Source of the DNA: Streptomyces sp. SCSIO 30461
Lineage (GTDB): Bacteria > Actinomycetota > Actinomycetes > Streptomycetales > Streptomycetaceae
Assembly (NCBI RefSeq): GCF_037023745.1
Contig: NZ_CP146101.1
Coordinates: 7,562,501-7,626,500, forward strand
Length of the DNA: 64,000 nt
Direction of reading: 5' to 3'
In this document: positions 53,094-63,351 of the stretch, one piece after another
Layout: each line of letters begins with the position of its first letter
Numbering within the stretch: position 1 is the stretch's first letter
The notes under the pieces: generated by a model
What the model was told of the DNA's origin: nothing
The model's database searches: none
What the model saw: the letters and a program-made list of their open reading frames with translations, nothing else
Made by a program: the position numbers and the translations under genes

Positions 53094-53596
53094 GCGACGC
53101 CGGCGCCACGCCCCATACGCCCCCCACGGACATCGAAGAGGTCGAAACCGCCAACACCGCCTTCTACGAGGCGATGGAACGCGGCGACTTCGAGGAGCTC
53201 GCCACCCTCTGGCTCGACGACAACCCGGACAGCGGCGGAGACGTCGAGGGGGACGCCATCTCCTGCGTGCACCCCGGTTGGCCCGTGCTGTCGGGGCGCG
53301 GCGAGGTGCTCCGCTCCTACGCGCTCATCATGGCGAACACCGAGTACATCCAGTTCTTCCTCACGGACGTACGGGTCAGCGTGGCCGCCGACACAGCCGT
53401 GGTCACCTGCACCGAGAACATCCTCAGCGGAGGGCCGTCGGAAGAGGCGGGCGAGCTCGGACCGCTGGTCGGGCAGCTCGTCGTGGCGACGAATGTGTTC
53501 CGCCGCACACCGGACGGCTGGCGGATCTGGTCACATCACGGGTCACCCGTACTGACCGAATCCGACGACGAGGACGAGGACGATTCCCCCGCCTGA
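53090..53596 (+). CDS. NTF2-like/SnoaL-fold protein of unknown function
   Basis: The protein has 168 residues from GTG 53090, overlapping folP by four bases. The NTF2-like fold is shown by VETANTAFYEAMERGDFEELATLWL, VHPGWPVLSGRGEVLRSYALIM and VVATNVFRRTPDGWRIWSHHGSPV. The C-terminus is acidic (ESDDEDEDDSPA). The translational link to folP suggests a role near folate or pterin metabolism, but no family member has a known reaction that I can name. It is common next to folP in Streptomyces. Confidence 0.85.
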   Translation: MSDAGATPHTPPTDIEEVETANTAFYEAMERGDFEELATLWLDDNPDSGGDVEGDAISCVHPGWPVLSGRGEVLRSYALIMANTEYIQFFLTDVRVSVAADTAVVTCTENILSGGPSEEAGELGPLVGQLVVATNVFRRTPDGWRIWSHHGSPVLTESDDEDEDDSPA

Positions 53597-53600
53597 GGGG

Positions 53601-53647
53601 CCTGCGGGGCCCTGAAGGACGTGAAGGGCCCTGAAGGGACCCGCAGG
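53601..53647 (+). terminator. nested hairpin after the folP operon
   Basis: Outer arms CCTGCGG (53601-53607) and CCGCAGG (53641-53647), inner arms GGCCCT (53608-53613) and AGGGCC (53625-53630). It starts five bases after the stop codon at 53596, with no T-run. The following 200 bases to folB hold the folB promoter region. Confidence 0.55.
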
Positions 53648-53860
53648 GCACACCGGCCCGGGTGGGCACCGGGAATTGCCCGGGTTGATCCGGACCCGGC
53701 CGGGTAGGCGCCGTTTCCAGTCCGCTGCCCGGCGCCGTCCACTCCCCCGCGCGCCCGTGCTGTCGGACCCCGCAGGTAGATTCAGAACCGTGCGCCAGCC
53801 GCACCACCGCTGCCCCGCCGGACGTCCGGCGGGCCGTACCGACGACTTGGAGTGATTCGC

Positions 53861-54220
53861 GTGGATCGTGTCGCGCTGCGCGGCCTCAAGGCCCGCGGGC
53901 ACCACGGTGTCTTCCCCCGGGAGCGGGAGGAGGGCCAGACTTTCATCGTCGACCTGGTGCTCAGCCTCGACACCCGTCCCGCCGCGGCCGACGACGACCT
54001 CTCGAAGACGGTGCACTACGGAGTGGTGGCGGAAGAGGTCGTCGCCCTCGTCCAGGGCGAGCCGGTGGACCTCATCGAGACACTGGCGGAGCGGATCGCC
54101 CAGCAGTGCCTCAAGCACGAAGGGGTCCAGCAGGTCGAGGTCGTCGTGCACAAGCCCGACGCCCCGATCACCGTCCCGTTCGACGACGTGACCATCACGA
54201 TCACCCGGAGCCGAGCATGA
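53861..54220 (+). CDS. folB: dihydroneopterin aldolase
   Basis: The 119-residue length is standard. It cleaves dihydroneopterin to hydroxymethyl-dihydropterin. Family motifs are LRGLKARGHHGVFPREREEGQ, VDLVLSLDT, DDLSKTVHYGVVAEEV and PVDLIETLAERIA. The start chosen is GTG 53861, eight bases after GGAG (53849-53852); a second GTG at 53852 overlaps that ribosome site. The stop codon overlaps the folK ATG (ATGA), so the two are translationally coupled. Confidence 0.95.
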   Translation: MDRVALRGLKARGHHGVFPREREEGQTFIVDLVLSLDTRPAAADDDLSKTVHYGVVAEEVVALVQGEPVDLIETLAERIAQQCLKHEGVQQVEVVVHKPDAPITVPFDDVTITITRSRA

Positions 54221-54804
54221 GCGACCCCACAGTGCAGCCGGTGCCCGCCGCCGTCGTCGAACAGGTCGACGCCGCGGACATCACGCTCTCCAACCCGAAG
54301 CGGGCCGTGATCGCACTCGGCTCCAACCTGGGCAACCGGCTGGAGACCCTCCAGGGCGCCGTGGACGCCCTGGAGGACACCCCTGGAGTCCGGGTGAAGG
54401 CGGTCTCACCGGTCTACGAGACGGAGCCTTGGGGCGTCGCTCCCGGCTCCCAGCTCGCGTATCTGAACGCCGTGGTGGTGGTGAAGACCACCCTGCCGCC
54501 CGGCTCCCTGCTGGAGCGCGCCCACGCCATCGAGGAGGCGTTCGACCGGGTGCGCGAGGAGCGCTGGGGTCCGCGCACCATCGATGTGGACATCGTGTCC
54601 TATGCGGAAGTCGTCTCCGACGACCCCTTCCTCACCTTGCCGCACCCCCGCGCCCATGAGCGGGCCTTCGTCCTCGCCCCGTGGAGCGATGTGGACCCGG
54701 CCGCCCAGCTGCCGGGTCGCGGAGCGATCGCCGAGCTGCTCGCGGCTCTCGGCCGGGAGGGTGTCGTGGCGCGCGCCGACCTGGAACTCCGGCTGCCTGA
54801 GTAG
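54217..54804 (+). CDS. folK: hydroxymethyl-dihydropteridine pyrophosphokinase
   Basis: The protein has 195 residues. It transfers pyrophosphate from ATP to hydroxymethyl-dihydropterin for FolP. The core motifs are AVIALGSNLGNRLETLQGAVDAL, SPVYETEPWG, LNAVVVVKTTLPP, the WGPRTIDVDIV catalytic segment and LPHPRAHERAFVLAPW. An N-terminal extension of about 28 residues precedes the core. The upstream overlap with folB and the downstream DUF3180 gene (110 bases later) make a folB-folK unit. Confidence 0.95.
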   Translation: MSDPTVQPVPAAVVEQVDAADITLSNPKRAVIALGSNLGNRLETLQGAVDALEDTPGVRVKAVSPVYETEPWGVAPGSQLAYLNAVVVVKTTLPPGSLLERAHAIEEAFDRVREERWGPRTIDVDIVSYAEVVSDDPFLTLPHPRAHERAFVLAPWSDVDPAAQLPGRGAIAELLAALGREGVVARADLELRLPE

Positions 54805-54913
54805 TCGTTAGGCTCTACGGGGCCGTCGACACCTCCGGGACGGCTGGTGTTTCCGGACGGCTGGCACCTCCGGTGGCACCGCGGCGAAGACACAAGGGAC
54901 ACAGGGACACACG

Positions 54914-55408
54914 GTGAAGCAACTGCGGCTCGGGGTACTGGCCGGGCTCTTCGTGGCGGCGGGGGTGCTGTCCTGGGGCGCCGCGCGCTTGTGGAACGCG
55001 TACGGCACGCTGCCGGGTGTGCCGCTCGCCGCGCCGATCGTCCTGGCCGTGATCGCCGCCGTCCTGGCGGCCACCGCGCTCTCCCTGCGCAACCGCCTCC
55101 GCGCCCAGCGCGAACGGCGCCCTGGGGCCAAGGGCGTCGAACCCATGATGGCCGCCCGCGCCGTCGTCTTCGGCCAGGCCAGCGCCCTGGTCGCCGCGCT
55201 GGTGAGCGGCATGTACGCGGGGACCGCCGTCTTCCTGCTCGGCTCCCTCGACATCCCGGCGCGCCGCGACCAGGCGATCTATGCCGGCTTCGCGGTGCTC
55301 GCGGGCTTCGCGGTGATCGCAGCGGCGCTCTTCCTGGAACGGGTCTGCAAACTCCCGGAAGACGGCGACAACGCGCACAACGGCGCGGGCCGCGTACCGA
55401 CCGGTTGA
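54914..55408 (+). CDS. DUF3180 membrane protein
   Basis: The protein has 164 residues from GTG 54914. Four membrane helices are visible: LGVLAGLFVAAGVLSWGAARL, LAAPIVLAVIAAVLAATALSL, SALVAALVSGMYAGTAVFLLG and AIYAGFAVLAGFAVIAAALFL. This matches the actinobacterial DUF3180 family, which almost always follows folK. No function is known. The tail is hydrophilic (NAHNGAGRVPTG). It converges on folE, with a hairpin between the two. Confidence 0.87.
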   Translation: MKQLRLGVLAGLFVAAGVLSWGAARLWNAYGTLPGVPLAAPIVLAVIAAVLAATALSLRNRLRAQRERRPGAKGVEPMMAARAVVFGQASALVAALVSGMYAGTAVFLLGSLDIPARRDQAIYAGFAVLAGFAVIAAALFLERVCKLPEDGDNAHNGAGRVPTG

Positions 55409-55460
55409 AAAAGGCCGGACCGGACCCGGTGGGGCGCGACAGGCGCCGCGGGCCCGGACC

Positions 55461-55492
55461 CCGGCCGCCGAAACCGCCGGACAGGCGGCCGG
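55461..55492. terminator. bidirectional hairpin between DUF3180 gene and folE
   Basis: CCGGCCGCC (55461-55469) and GGCGGCCGG (55484-55492), perfect 9-bp arms in a 95-bp convergent gap. Confidence 0.6.
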
Positions 55493-55503
55493 CACGGGGC
55501 GCG

Positions 55504-56109
55504 TCAGTCCGCCATGATCAGGCTCATCGCCTCATTGCGTGTCGCCACGTCCCGCAGCTGCCCCCGGACCGCCGAAGTGATCGTCTTGGCACCGGGCTTG
55601 CGGATCCCTCGCATCGACATGCACATGTGCTCGCACTCGATCACGACGATCACACCGCGCGGCTCAAGGATCTTCATCAGGGAGTCCGCGATCTGCGTCG
55701 TCAGCCGCTCCTGCACCTGCGGGCGACGGGCGTACACGTCCACGAGCCTGGCCAGCTTGGAAAGCCCGGTGATCTTGCCGCTGGTGGACGGGATGTAGCC
55801 GACGTGCGCCACACCCCGGAAGGGGACCAGATGGTGCTCGCAGCAACTGGTGATCTCGATGTCCTTCACCAGGACCATTTCGTCGTGCCCCAGGTCGAAC
55901 GTCGTCGTCAGCACGTCCTCCGGCCGCTGCCAGAGCCCGCCGAATATCTCCTTGTAGGCGCGCGCCACCCGCCCCGGTGTCTCCCGCAGGCCCTCACGGT
56001 CCGGGTCCTCGCCGACCGCGATGAGAAGCTCGCGCACCGCGTTCTCGGCGCGCTTCTCGTCGAACTCGCCGATCGTGCCCTCGCCGTCCAGCGTCACCGG
56101 GTCGGTCAT
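55504..56109 (-). CDS. folE: GTP cyclohydrolase I
   Basis: The protein has 201 residues. It converts GTP to dihydroneopterin triphosphate, opening folate synthesis. The zinc and catalytic residues are in [22 protein letters not shown] and [33 protein letters not shown] and the C-terminal RNEAMSLI complete the match. It lies downstream of ftsH on the same strand with a hairpin between them, as in other Streptomyces where ftsH-folE are adjacent. Confidence 0.97.
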   Translation of the reverse strand: MTDPVTLDGEGTIGEFDEKRAENAVRELLIAVGEDPDREGLRETPGRVARAYKEIFGGLWQRPEDVLTTTFDLGHDEMVLVKDIEITSCCEHHLVPFRGVAHVGYIPSTSGKITGLSKLARLVDVYARRPQVQERLTTQIADSLMKILEPRGVIVVIECEHMCMSMRGIRKPGAKTITSAVRGQLRDVATRNEAMSLIMAD

Positions 56110-56158
56110 GTGTGCCTCGTTCCTGTCCTGCCATCGGCGTGAAAACGTGCATAACGCA

Positions 56159-56188
56159 GCACTCCCCAGGTTAAAACCCGGGGAGTGC
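56159..56188 (-). terminator. hairpin between ftsH and folE
   Basis: GCACTCCCC (56159-56167) and GGGGAGTGC (56180-56188), plus an inner GG/CC pair around TTAAAA. It is placed to reduce ftsH read-through into folE; there is no T-run after it. Confidence 0.65.
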
Positions 56189-56232
56189 CGTGTTCATTCC
56201 GGAAATCGGACCTCTGGGGCGAAACCGCCTGG

Positions 56233-58266
56233 TCAGGTCTCCGGTCGATCCTCCGCGACCGGCTCGGCCGCGGTCTTGGTGACATCCGTCACCGTGCTGC
56301 TCGTCCCGGCGGTGCCGTTGGCCGCGCCATTGGTCAGGGCCAGCTCCTTCGGGGAGAGCACCGGCGGGCGGGTGGACGGGGTGCGGCGGGCGGAGCCGGT
56401 CCACGCCGGGCGGGCCGGGCGCTTCACGATCGGGGCGAAGATCTCGGCGATCTCCTCCTTGCCGAGGGTCTCCTTCTCCAGCAGGGCGAGGACGAGGTTG
56501 TCGAGCACATCGCGGTTCTCGACCAGGATCTCCCAGGCCTCGTTGTGCGCGGTCTCGATGAGCTTCTTGACCTCTTCGTCCACCAGCGCCGCGACCTCTT
56601 CCGAGTAGTCGCGCTGGTGCGCCATCTCGCGGCCCAGGAACGGCTCGGTGTTGTCACCGCCGAACTTGATCGCACCAAGGCGCTCGGTCATCCCGTACTG
56701 GGTGACCATGGCGCGAGCCGTGGTCGTGGCCTTCTCGATGTCGTTCGCCGCGCCCGTGGTCGGGTCGTGGAAGACCAGTTCCTCGGCCGCACGGCCACCG
56801 AGCATGTACGCCAGCTGGTCGAGCATCTCGTTGCGCGTGGTCGAGTACTTGTCCTCGTCCGGCAGCACCATCGTGTAGCCGAGCGCCCGGCCGCGGGACA
56901 GGATCGTGATCTTGTGGACCGGGTCGGAGTTGGGGGAAGCCGCCGCGACCAGGGCGTGTCCGCCCTCGTGGTACGCGGTGATCTTCTTCTCCTTGTCGGA
57001 CATGATCCGGGTCCGCTTCTGCGGGCCCGCCACGACGCGGTCGATCGCCTCGTCCAGCATCTGGTTGTCGATCAGCTTCTTGTCGCTGCGGGCCGTCAGC
57101 AGAGCGGCCTCGTTGAGCACGTTCGACAGATCGGCACCGGTGAAACCGGGGGTACGGCGGGCGACGGCCGAGAGGTCGACGTCCTGGGCGACCGGCTTGC
57201 CCTTCTGGTGGACCTTCAGGATCTCCAGACGGCCCTGCATGTCGGGGCGGTCGACGGCGATCTGCCGGTCGAAGCGGCCCGGGCGCAGCAGCGCCGGGTC
57301 GAGGATGTCCGGCCGGTTGGTGGCGGCGATCAGGATGACGCCACCCTTCACGTCGAAGCCGTCCATCTCCACGAGGAGCTGGTTCAGGGTCTGCTCGCGC
57401 TCGTCGTGCCCGCCGCCGAGGCCCGCGCCGCGGTGCCGGCCGACGGCGTCGATCTCGTCCACGAAGACAATGGCCGGGGCGTTGGCCTTCGCCTGCTCGA
57501 ACAGGTCGCGCACCCTGGAGGCACCGACACCGACGAACATCTCCACGAAGTCGGAGCCGGAGATCGAGTAGAACGGGACGCCCGCCTCACCCGCGACGGC
57601 GCGCGCGAGCAGGGTCTTACCCGTGCCGGGCGGACCGTACAGCAGCACGCCCTTGGGGATCTTGGCGCCCACGGCCTGGAACTTCGCCGGTTCCTGGAGG
57701 AACTCCTTGATCTCCTGGAGTTCCTCGACGGCCTCGTCGGAACCGGCCACGTCGGAGAAGGTGGTCTTGGGGGTGTCCTTGGTGATCAGCTTGGCCTTGG
57801 ACTTCCCGAAGTTCATCACCCGGGAGCCGCCGCCCTGCATCTGGTTCATCAGGAACAGGAAGACGACCACGATCAGCACGAAGGGCAAAAGTGAGAACAG
57901 CACCGACAGGATCGGGCTCTGCCGTTCGGGCGAGACGGAGTAGCCGTCCTTGATCTCGCCGGCGTCGTACTTCTGCTGGAGGGTCTGGGCCAGCTCGACG
58001 CCCTGGTCGCCGATGTAGTTCGCCTGGACCTTGTCGCTGCCGTTGATCTTCTGGCCGTCGGTCAGCTCGATCTTGATGATCTGCTCATCGCCAGTGGTCA
58101 GCTTGGCCTGCTTGACCTGGTTCTTGTTGATCGCCTGGACGACCTTGGCGGTGTCCACCGACTTGTAGCCGCCCGACTGGTCGACAATCTGCATCAGCAC
58201 GACCACGGCGAGGACAGCCAGCACGATCCACATGACCGGCCCACGGAAGTATCGCTTCACGTCCAT
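56233..58266 (-). CDS. ftsH: ATP-dependent zinc metalloprotease FtsH
   Basis: The protein has 677 residues. Two membrane helices ([18 protein letters not shown] and [21 protein letters not shown]) flank an extracytoplasmic loop. The AAA domain has Walker [11 protein letters not shown], Walker [12 protein letters not shown] and the SRH segment [21 protein letters not shown]. The protease motif is HEGGH (YHEGGHALV), a known actinobacterial variant of HEAGH. The C-terminus is Thr/Ala-rich. FtsH degrades membrane and short-lived cytoplasmic proteins. It follows hpt on the minus strand. Confidence 0.97.
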   Translation of the reverse strand: MDVKRYFRGPVMWIVLAVLAVVVLMQIVDQSGGYKSVDTAKVVQAINKNQVKQAKLTTGDEQIIKIELTDGQKINGSDKVQANYIGDQGVELAQTLQQKYDAGEIKDGYSVSPERQSPILSVLFSLLPFVLIVVVFLFLMNQMQGGGSRVMNFGKSKAKLITKDTPKTTFSDVAGSDEAVEELQEIKEFLQEPAKFQAVGAKIPKGVLLYGPPGTGKTLLARAVAGEAGVPFYSISGSDFVEMFVGVGASRVRDLFEQAKANAPAIVFVDEIDAVGRHRGAGLGGGHDEREQTLNQLLVEMDGFDVKGGVILIAATNRPDILDPALLRPGRFDRQIAVDRPDMQGRLEILKVHQKGKPVAQDVDLSAVARRTPGFTGADLSNVLNEAALLTARSDKKLIDNQMLDEAIDRVVAGPQKRTRIMSDKEKKITAYHEGGHALVAAASPNSDPVHKITILSRGRALGYTMVLPDEDKYSTTRNEMLDQLAYMLGGRAAEELVFHDPTTGAANDIEKATTTARAMVTQYGMTERLGAIKFGGDNTEPFLGREMAHQRDYSEEVAALVDEEVKKLIETAHNEAWEILVENRDVLDNLVLALLEKETLGKEEIAEIFAPIVKRPARPAWTGSARRTPSTRPPVLSPKELALTNGAANGTAGTSSTVTDVTKTAAEPVAEDRPET

Positions 58267-58470
58267 CCATACGGAGCGGTGCCGCTCCGTCCCTCCTGCC
58301 CGTAGGTAAATGCTGCTATGAGAGCTGCTATGACACTCAACTGAAAAGACTGTTCTTCGGACGGTACCCCAGCTTTGTCAGCGGTGACCGCCTTCCCATG
58401 CTCCAACGGCGGGAAGGCGGCACGGGTTCCCGTGCCGCCCGCGGTGACCCGCGGTCGCCGCCGACCGCGG

Positions 58471-59025
58471 TCAGCCGCCGTAGACGTGTGGTGCGAGGGT
58501 GCCCACGAACGGCAGGTTGCGGTACTTCTCGGCGTAGTCGAGACCGTAGCCGACGACGAACTCGTTCGGGATGTCGAAGCCGATCCACTTCACGTCGATG
58601 GCGACCTTGGCCGCGTCGGGCTTGCGCAGCAGCGTGCAGACCTCGAGGGAGGCCGGTTCGCGCGAGCCCAGGTTGGACAGCAGCCAGGACAGGGTCAGCC
58701 CGGAGTCGATGATGTCCTCGACGATCAGGACGTGCTTGCCCTTGATGTCGGTGTCCAGGTCCTTGAGGATGCGGACCACTCCTGAGGACTGGGTGCCGGC
58801 GCCATACGAGGACACCGCCATCCAGTCCATCGTGGCGGGGGTGGACAGCGCACGCGCCAGGTCCGCCATCACCATCACGGCGCCCTTGAGGACCCCGACG
58901 AGGAGCAGGTCCTTGCCCGCGTACTCCGCGTCGATCTTCGCGGCCAGCTCGGCCAGCTTCGCGTCGATCTCTTCCTTGGTGATGAGCACCGATTTCAGAT
59001 CGGTGCCCATGTCCTTCTCGTTCAC
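58471..59025 (-). CDS. hpt: hypoxanthine(-guanine) phosphoribosyltransferase
   Basis: The protein has 184 residues from GTG 59025. It salvages hypoxanthine and guanine with PRPP. The PRPP-binding loop is [52 protein letters not shown] and [20 protein letters not shown] are typical. The frame is open to 59115 within tilS; an ATG at 59010 is another candidate. tilS-hpt-ftsH in this order is conserved in many bacteria, and the 61-base gap fits co-transcription. Confidence 0.95.
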   Translation of the reverse strand: MNEKDMGTDLKSVLITKEEIDAKLAELAAKIDAEYAGKDLLLVGVLKGAVMVMADLARALSTPATMDWMAVSSYGAGTQSSGVVRILKDLDTDIKGKHVLIVEDIIDSGLTLSWLLSNLGSREPASLEVCTLLRKPDAAKVAIDVKWIGFDIPNEFVVGYGLDYAEKYRNLPFVGTLAPHVYGG

Positions 59026-59086
59026 CCGCGTCGCTTTCTGTCGCTGCCCGGCGTCCCGATCGCCCGGCCCTGTCGGCAGGACCGGC

Positions 59087-60187
59087 TCAGCCCTGCCGGA
59101 TGACCAGTCTGCCACCCTGCCGACGGGCCTCGACGCGGCCGGGCAGGTTGATGGCCCGCTGGCCGCGCCAGCCGGTGATCAACCGTTCGACCTCCTCGAC
59201 ATGCCGGGCGAACAGCGAACCGGCAGGTGAACCGGCTGCCACCAGCGCCCTCCTGAGCACCCGGCGACGCACCGCGGGGGGCAGCGCGTAGAGCTTCGCG
59301 CAGTCCAGCAGTCCGGCCTCGTCCCGCACGGAGGCGTCGACGTCGGCGGCCCAGGCGTCCAGTGCGTCCGCGTCGTCACGGGACAGCTGGGCGGTGCGGG
59401 CCAGCGCTTCGACCACGCCCTTGCCCAGGGCCTTCTCCAGGGCGGGCAGGCCCTCGTGGCGCAGCCGGGAACGGGTGTACGCCGGATCGGCGTTCATCGG
59501 GTCGTCCCACACCGGGAGCTGCTGTACGAGGCAGGCCTTGCGGGCGGTCTGCCGGTCGAGCTGGAGGAAGGGGCGGCGGTAGCGGCCGGTCGGGGACACA
59601 GCGGCCATACCGGAGAGCGAGCGGATGCCGGAGCCGCGGGCGAGGCCCAGCAGAACCGTCTCAGCCTGGTCGTCCCGGGTGTGCCCGAGCAGCACGGCGG
59701 CGGCCCCGAGCCGGTCGGCGGCCTCGTCCAGGGCGGCGTAGCGGGCGTCCCTGGCGGCGGCTTCCGGCCCACCGTCGCGGCCGACCGTGACCGCGACGGT
59801 CTCCACGGGGTCGAGTCCCAGCTCGGCGAGCCGGGCCGCGACCTCCGCGGCACGCAGCCCGGAACCGGCCTGGAGGCCGTGGTCCACGGTGACTCCGCCG
59901 GCCCGCACGGACAGCTTGCGAGCCTCGAAGGCCAGGGCTGACGCGAGTGCCATGGAATCGGCGCCGCCTGAGCAGGCGACCAGGACCAGCGGCGGCTCTG
60001 CCGTCGCCAGTGGTGCGGCAGGGCCTGCGGCAGCGCCTGGCCGGCCACCGCCGACCGTGGCACGCGGACGCTCGTGCGGAACGCCTTGCGGGAGTTCGTG
60101 GGGAAGCTCGCTCAGTTCGTTGAGTACGTCGTGGAGTACGCGGCGAACCGCCAGGCGTATCGCCGCGACCGCAGGATGGGGACCCAT
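59087..60187 (-). CDS. tilS: tRNA(Ile)-lysidine synthetase
   Basis: The protein has 366 residues. It modifies C34 of the CAU-anticodon tRNA-Ile with lysine. The PP-loop is [19 protein letters not shown], followed by [23 protein letters not shown] and [13 protein letters not shown]. An Ala-rich C-terminal helical domain follows; the extra TilS_C domain of enterobacteria is reduced, as in actinobacteria. ATG 60187 has GAAGG eight bases upstream. An N-terminal extension of about 60 residues precedes the PP-loop. Confidence 0.95.
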   Translation of the reverse strand: MGPHPAVAAIRLAVRRVLHDVLNELSELPHELPQGVPHERPRATVGGGRPGAAAGPAAPLATAEPPLVLVACSGGADSMALASALAFEARKLSVRAGGVTVDHGLQAGSGLRAAEVAARLAELGLDPVETVAVTVGRDGGPEAAARDARYAALDEAADRLGAAAVLLGHTRDDQAETVLLGLARGSGIRSLSGMAAVSPTGRYRRPFLQLDRQTARKACLVQQLPVWDDPMNADPAYTRSRLRHEGLPALEKALGKGVVEALARTAQLSRDDADALDAWAADVDASVRDEAGLLDCAKLYALPPAVRRRVLRRALVAAGSPAGSLFARHVEEVERLITGWRGQRAINLPGRVEARRQGGRLVIRQG

Positions 60188-60343
60188 GTCCGATGCCCTT
60201 CGTGAAGTTTGGGGGGTGCCTCGGTCGGAGTCGGGACGGGAGGTCCGTCACTCAGAGTGCGTCGATGGTGACAGAACCGGGCCGTTCCCCGAGCATTGCA
60301 CGCCTATCCATGGGCCACGGTCCCTCGGATGGGTGATTACGGC

Positions 60344-61477
60344 TCAGTCTGCCTTACAGTGCACCCTCGCGACCCAGTCCGCCGGTTTGGCGATCTCCGC
60401 CTTGGTGGGCAGGGTGTTGGGCGAGGTCCATACCCGGTTGAACCCGTCCATCCCGACCTCACCGACCACGGCGCGCACGAACCGCTCGCCGTCGCGGTAC
60501 TGGCGCAGTTTGGCGTCGAGCCCGAGCAGCTTGCGCAGCGCGACGTCGAGTCGGGAAGCACCACGGGCGCGACGGGCCTGGAACTTCTCGCGGATCTCGC
60601 CGACGGACGGCACGACCTGCGGTCCGACCCCGTCCATCACGAAGTCGGCATGGCCCTCCAGTAGGGACATCACGGCGGTCAGCCTGCCGAGGATCTCGCG
60701 CTGCTGCGGGGTCTGCACGAGCTCCACGAGGGAGCGGCCCTCGTCCTCCTCGCCCTCGGGGCGGCCCCCGGCGAGCGCCTGGGCGGCTTCGCGCAGCCGT
60801 TCGAGCACCGCCGTGGGGTCGACGTCCGTCTCGGCGAGGAAAGCCTGGATCTCGCCTTCCAGGTGGTCGCGCAACCAGGGCACGGCGGTGAACTGGGTGC
60901 GATGGGTCTCCTCATGAATGCAGACCCAGAGCCTGAAGTCGTGCGGGGCGACGTCCATCTCGCGCTCGACGTGCACGATGTTCGGCGCGACCAGCAGCAG
61001 CCTGCCGTTGCTGCCGGGTGCTCCGGGCAGCTCACGGCTGACCGGGGCGAAGGTCTCGTACTGGCCGAGAACCCGGGAGGCCAGGAACGACAGCAGCATG
61101 CCCAGCTCGACACCGGTGACCTTGCCGCCGAGCGCGCCGAAGACGGCACCGCCCGGGGTGGCCGACCTGCGCTCCTGGAGCTTGTCCAGCAGAGGTGCCA
61201 GCAGCTGACGGAATCCCGCGACGTTCGCCTTCACCCAGCCGGGCCGGTCCACGACCAGGACCGGGGTGTCCTCGGGCGCGTGGCCGTCGGGGATCATCCG
61301 GGTGAACGCACGGACGTGCTCCTCGGACGCCTTCGCGTGCCGGCGCAGCTCGGCGACGACGGCGCGCGCCTCGTCGCGGCTGACGTCGGGGCCCGGCCGT
61401 ACGAGCCGGGTCGCGGTCGCGACCGCGAGGTTCCAGTCGACCATCCCAGGGGAAGCGGCACCACCGATGCTCGTCAT
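60344..61477 (-). CDS. zinc-dependent metalloprotease (DUF2342 family)
   Basis: The protein has 377 residues. The HExxH motif is HEETHRTQF (WVCIHEETH). The family segments VDWNLAVATATRLVRPGP and LLEGHADFVMDGVG match DUF2342, which has been labelled both F420 biosynthesis-associated and zincin. There is no signal peptide, so it is cytoplasmic. TACGGT six bases before ATG 61477 suggests a leaderless mRNA. It sits between dacB and tilS on the same strand; this order recurs in actinobacteria, but the substrate is unknown. Confidence 0.9.
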   Translation of the reverse strand: MTSIGGAASPGMVDWNLAVATATRLVRPGPDVSRDEARAVVAELRRHAKASEEHVRAFTRMIPDGHAPEDTPVLVVDRPGWVKANVAGFRQLLAPLLDKLQERRSATPGGAVFGALGGKVTGVELGMLLSFLASRVLGQYETFAPVSRELPGAPGSNGRLLLVAPNIVHVEREMDVAPHDFRLWVCIHEETHRTQFTAVPWLRDHLEGEIQAFLAETDVDPTAVLERLREAAQALAGGRPEGEEDEGRSLVELVQTPQQREILGRLTAVMSLLEGHADFVMDGVGPQVVPSVGEIREKFQARRARGASRLDVALRKLLGLDAKLRQYRDGERFVRAVVGEVGMDGFNRVWTSPNTLPTKAEIAKPADWVARVHCKAD

Positions 61478-61693
61478 GCGTCAACCGTACGTGGTCGGCG
61501 GCCTGCTGCCAGCAGGTCACGCACACCTGAGCGGGCGGACGTGCGAGGGTGCCCAGGCCCTTCGGGGATGGTGCCCGGGGTGGCCGGGGGTCCGCCGGAA
61601 CGGCCCGCGGCCACCCGTGGACGACACCCGCGTCACTCGCGGGTCGCTGCCCGAGCCGTGTCACCGCCCGGGCCGTCTCACCGCCCAGGCCGC

Positions 61694-63169
61694 TCACGGG
61701 ATCAGCGCGGACGCCATCCGGTCCAGGGCCGGACGGCCGGCTCCGTAGAACGGCGTCTCCCCGGCCATGAAGGCGAAGGCCAGCAGCCGCCCGTCGGCGG
61801 ACACAGCCGTGCCCGCCAGGGTGTCGACGCCCGTGAGGCTGCCGGTCTTGGCGCGTACCAGGCCGGCGGTGCGGGCCTGGGAGCGCTCGGTGAGGGTGCC
61901 CGTGAAGCCCGCGACCGGCAGCCCGGTGAGGACGGAGCGCAGCTCGGGGTGCGCGGGGTCGGCGGCGCGGGCCAGCAGTCCGGTGAGCAGGGCGGCGGAG
62001 ACCCGGTCGGCACGGTTCAGGCCACTCCCGTCGGCGAGCCGCACGTTGGCGACGGGGAGCTTCAGCCGCTTGAGCCGGGCGGTGACGGCGGCCTGTCCGC
62101 CCGCGAAGCTGGCCGGGCGGCCGTCGGCGATGGCGGTCTGTCGGGCCAGCGCTTCCGCGATGTCGTTGTCGCTGTTGGTCAGCATCCGCTCGACCAGCGC
62201 GGACATGGGCAGCGAGAGCGTCCTGGCGACCGTGACGGCCTTGGCCGGGCGCTTGCCCTGGTCGGGGCCCGTCTCGGTGTTGATTCCGCGCTTGCCGAGC
62301 AGCGAGACGAACGCGGCCGCCGCATCCTGCGCCGGGTCTTCCGCGCGGTCCGCCGGCCCCCTGGTGGAGCCGTCGAGCCGGCCCTCGTCCAGCATCAGCG
62401 GGGTGACGGGCGCGATGTTGTCGTTGGCCCCGATGGGATGCAGGACCGGGCCCCGGTAGAGGGAGGTCTCGTAGGTCACCCGTACCGTGCTGACCCCGTG
62501 CTCGCGCAGGGCGCGCGCGGTGCCGTCGGCCAGCGCGCCGAGCCTGACCTGGTCGAGGGTGGGGTCGCCGCCGCCGACCAGGGTGACGGTCCGGTGGTCC
62601 GGGGCGGCGACCACGGTGGTCGGGATGCGGTGGGTGGGGCCGGTCGCGGAGAGCGCGGCCACCGCCGTGGCGATCTTGATCGTGGAGGCGGGGGCCATGG
62701 GGCTGCCCGCGTTCTTCCCGTAGACCTGCTTGCCGGTGGTGAGGTCCACGACGGACGCGGTGAGGACCGGGCCGAGCCCGGGGTCGCCCATCAGGGGTTC
62801 GAGTACGGGGGCGATGGCGCCGGAGGCGGCGACAGGGGCGCGCGGCGCGGACAGCACACCGGGCGCACTTGGCGCGGGCGCCGGCTCACCTGGCTCATCA
62901 GGCGCCGCAGCCCGGTGATGTACGCCACCTGTCCGGCCCAGCGCCACCGCGCGGTCCCGCTCGGCCGTACGCTGACCGAAGTCCCAGGGGCCCGCCGCGG
63001 AGACCGCGACGGCCGCGACGGCGAGGCCGGCCACGGTCGCGCCCGTCGCGAGCCGCCACGGCTGCCCGGTCCTTCGTCCGGTCCACAAAACTTGGCTGAT
63101 CTGCTTGATCTGCTTGATCTGCTTGATCGCCGAACTTGCCCCGAGCTGCCATGTTCTGCGGTCAGGCAC
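61694..63169 (-). CDS. dacB: D-alanyl-D-alanine carboxypeptidase/endopeptidase (PBP4 type)
   Basis: The protein has 491 residues from GTG 63169 with AAAGGGG ten bases upstream; an earlier GTG at 63214 is possible. The N-terminus holds a repeated IKQIKQIKQ segment before the membrane/signal helix (ATGATVAGLAVAAVAVSAA). The penicillin-binding triad is intact: SxxK in APASTIKIATAV, SDN in LTNSDNDIAEAL and KTG in VRAKTGSLTG. It trims peptidoglycan peptides outside the membrane. It is divergent from ppa. Confidence 0.94.
   Translation of the reverse strand: MPDRRTWQLGASSAIKQIKQIKQISQVLWTGRRTGQPWRLATGATVAGLAVAAVAVSAAGPWDFGQRTAERDRAVALGRTGGVHHRAAAPDEPGEPAPAPSAPGVLSAPRAPVAASGAIAPVLEPLMGDPGLGPVLTASVVDLTTGKQVYGKNAGSPMAPASTIKIATAVAALSATGPTHRIPTTVVAAPDHRTVTLVGGGDPTLDQVRLGALADGTARALREHGVSTVRVTYETSLYRGPVLHPIGANDNIAPVTPLMLDEGRLDGSTRGPADRAEDPAQDAAAAFVSLLGKRGINTETGPDQGKRPAKAVTVARTLSLPMSALVERMLTNSDNDIAEALARQTAIADGRPASFAGGQAAVTARLKRLKLPVANVRLADGSGLNRADRVSAALLTGLLARAADPAHPELRSVLTGLPVAGFTGTLTERSQARTAGLVRAKTGSLTGVDTLAGTAVSADGRLLAFAFMAGETPFYGAGRPALDRMASALIP
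63092..63127 (-). repeat. 9-bp tandem repeat in the dacB N-terminal coding region
   Basis: Three perfect CTGCTTGAT units (63101-63127) plus a degenerate one (63092-63100), encoding the IKQ repeat. Units are multiples of three, so slippage would keep the frame and only change the length of the cytoplasmic N-terminus. Confidence 0.85.
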
Positions 63170-63351
63170 CTTGGACCAGCCCCTTTCGCGATCACACACC
63201 TGCGTAGGGGACACTTAATCACTGCGTCTTGCCGCGAGCATGGCACCCCGTCCAGCACCGGACCCTTCCGGCCTGAGCCAGGGCCGTCCGGTCTCACGGG
63301 CTGTCGCAGTATCACCGACATACATATGTTGATCATGGAGGAGTGCCACCC

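Noticed and set aside
59026..59115. Longer start of hpt at 59115
   Set aside because: It would overlap tilS by 29 bases and adds residues not typical of the family.
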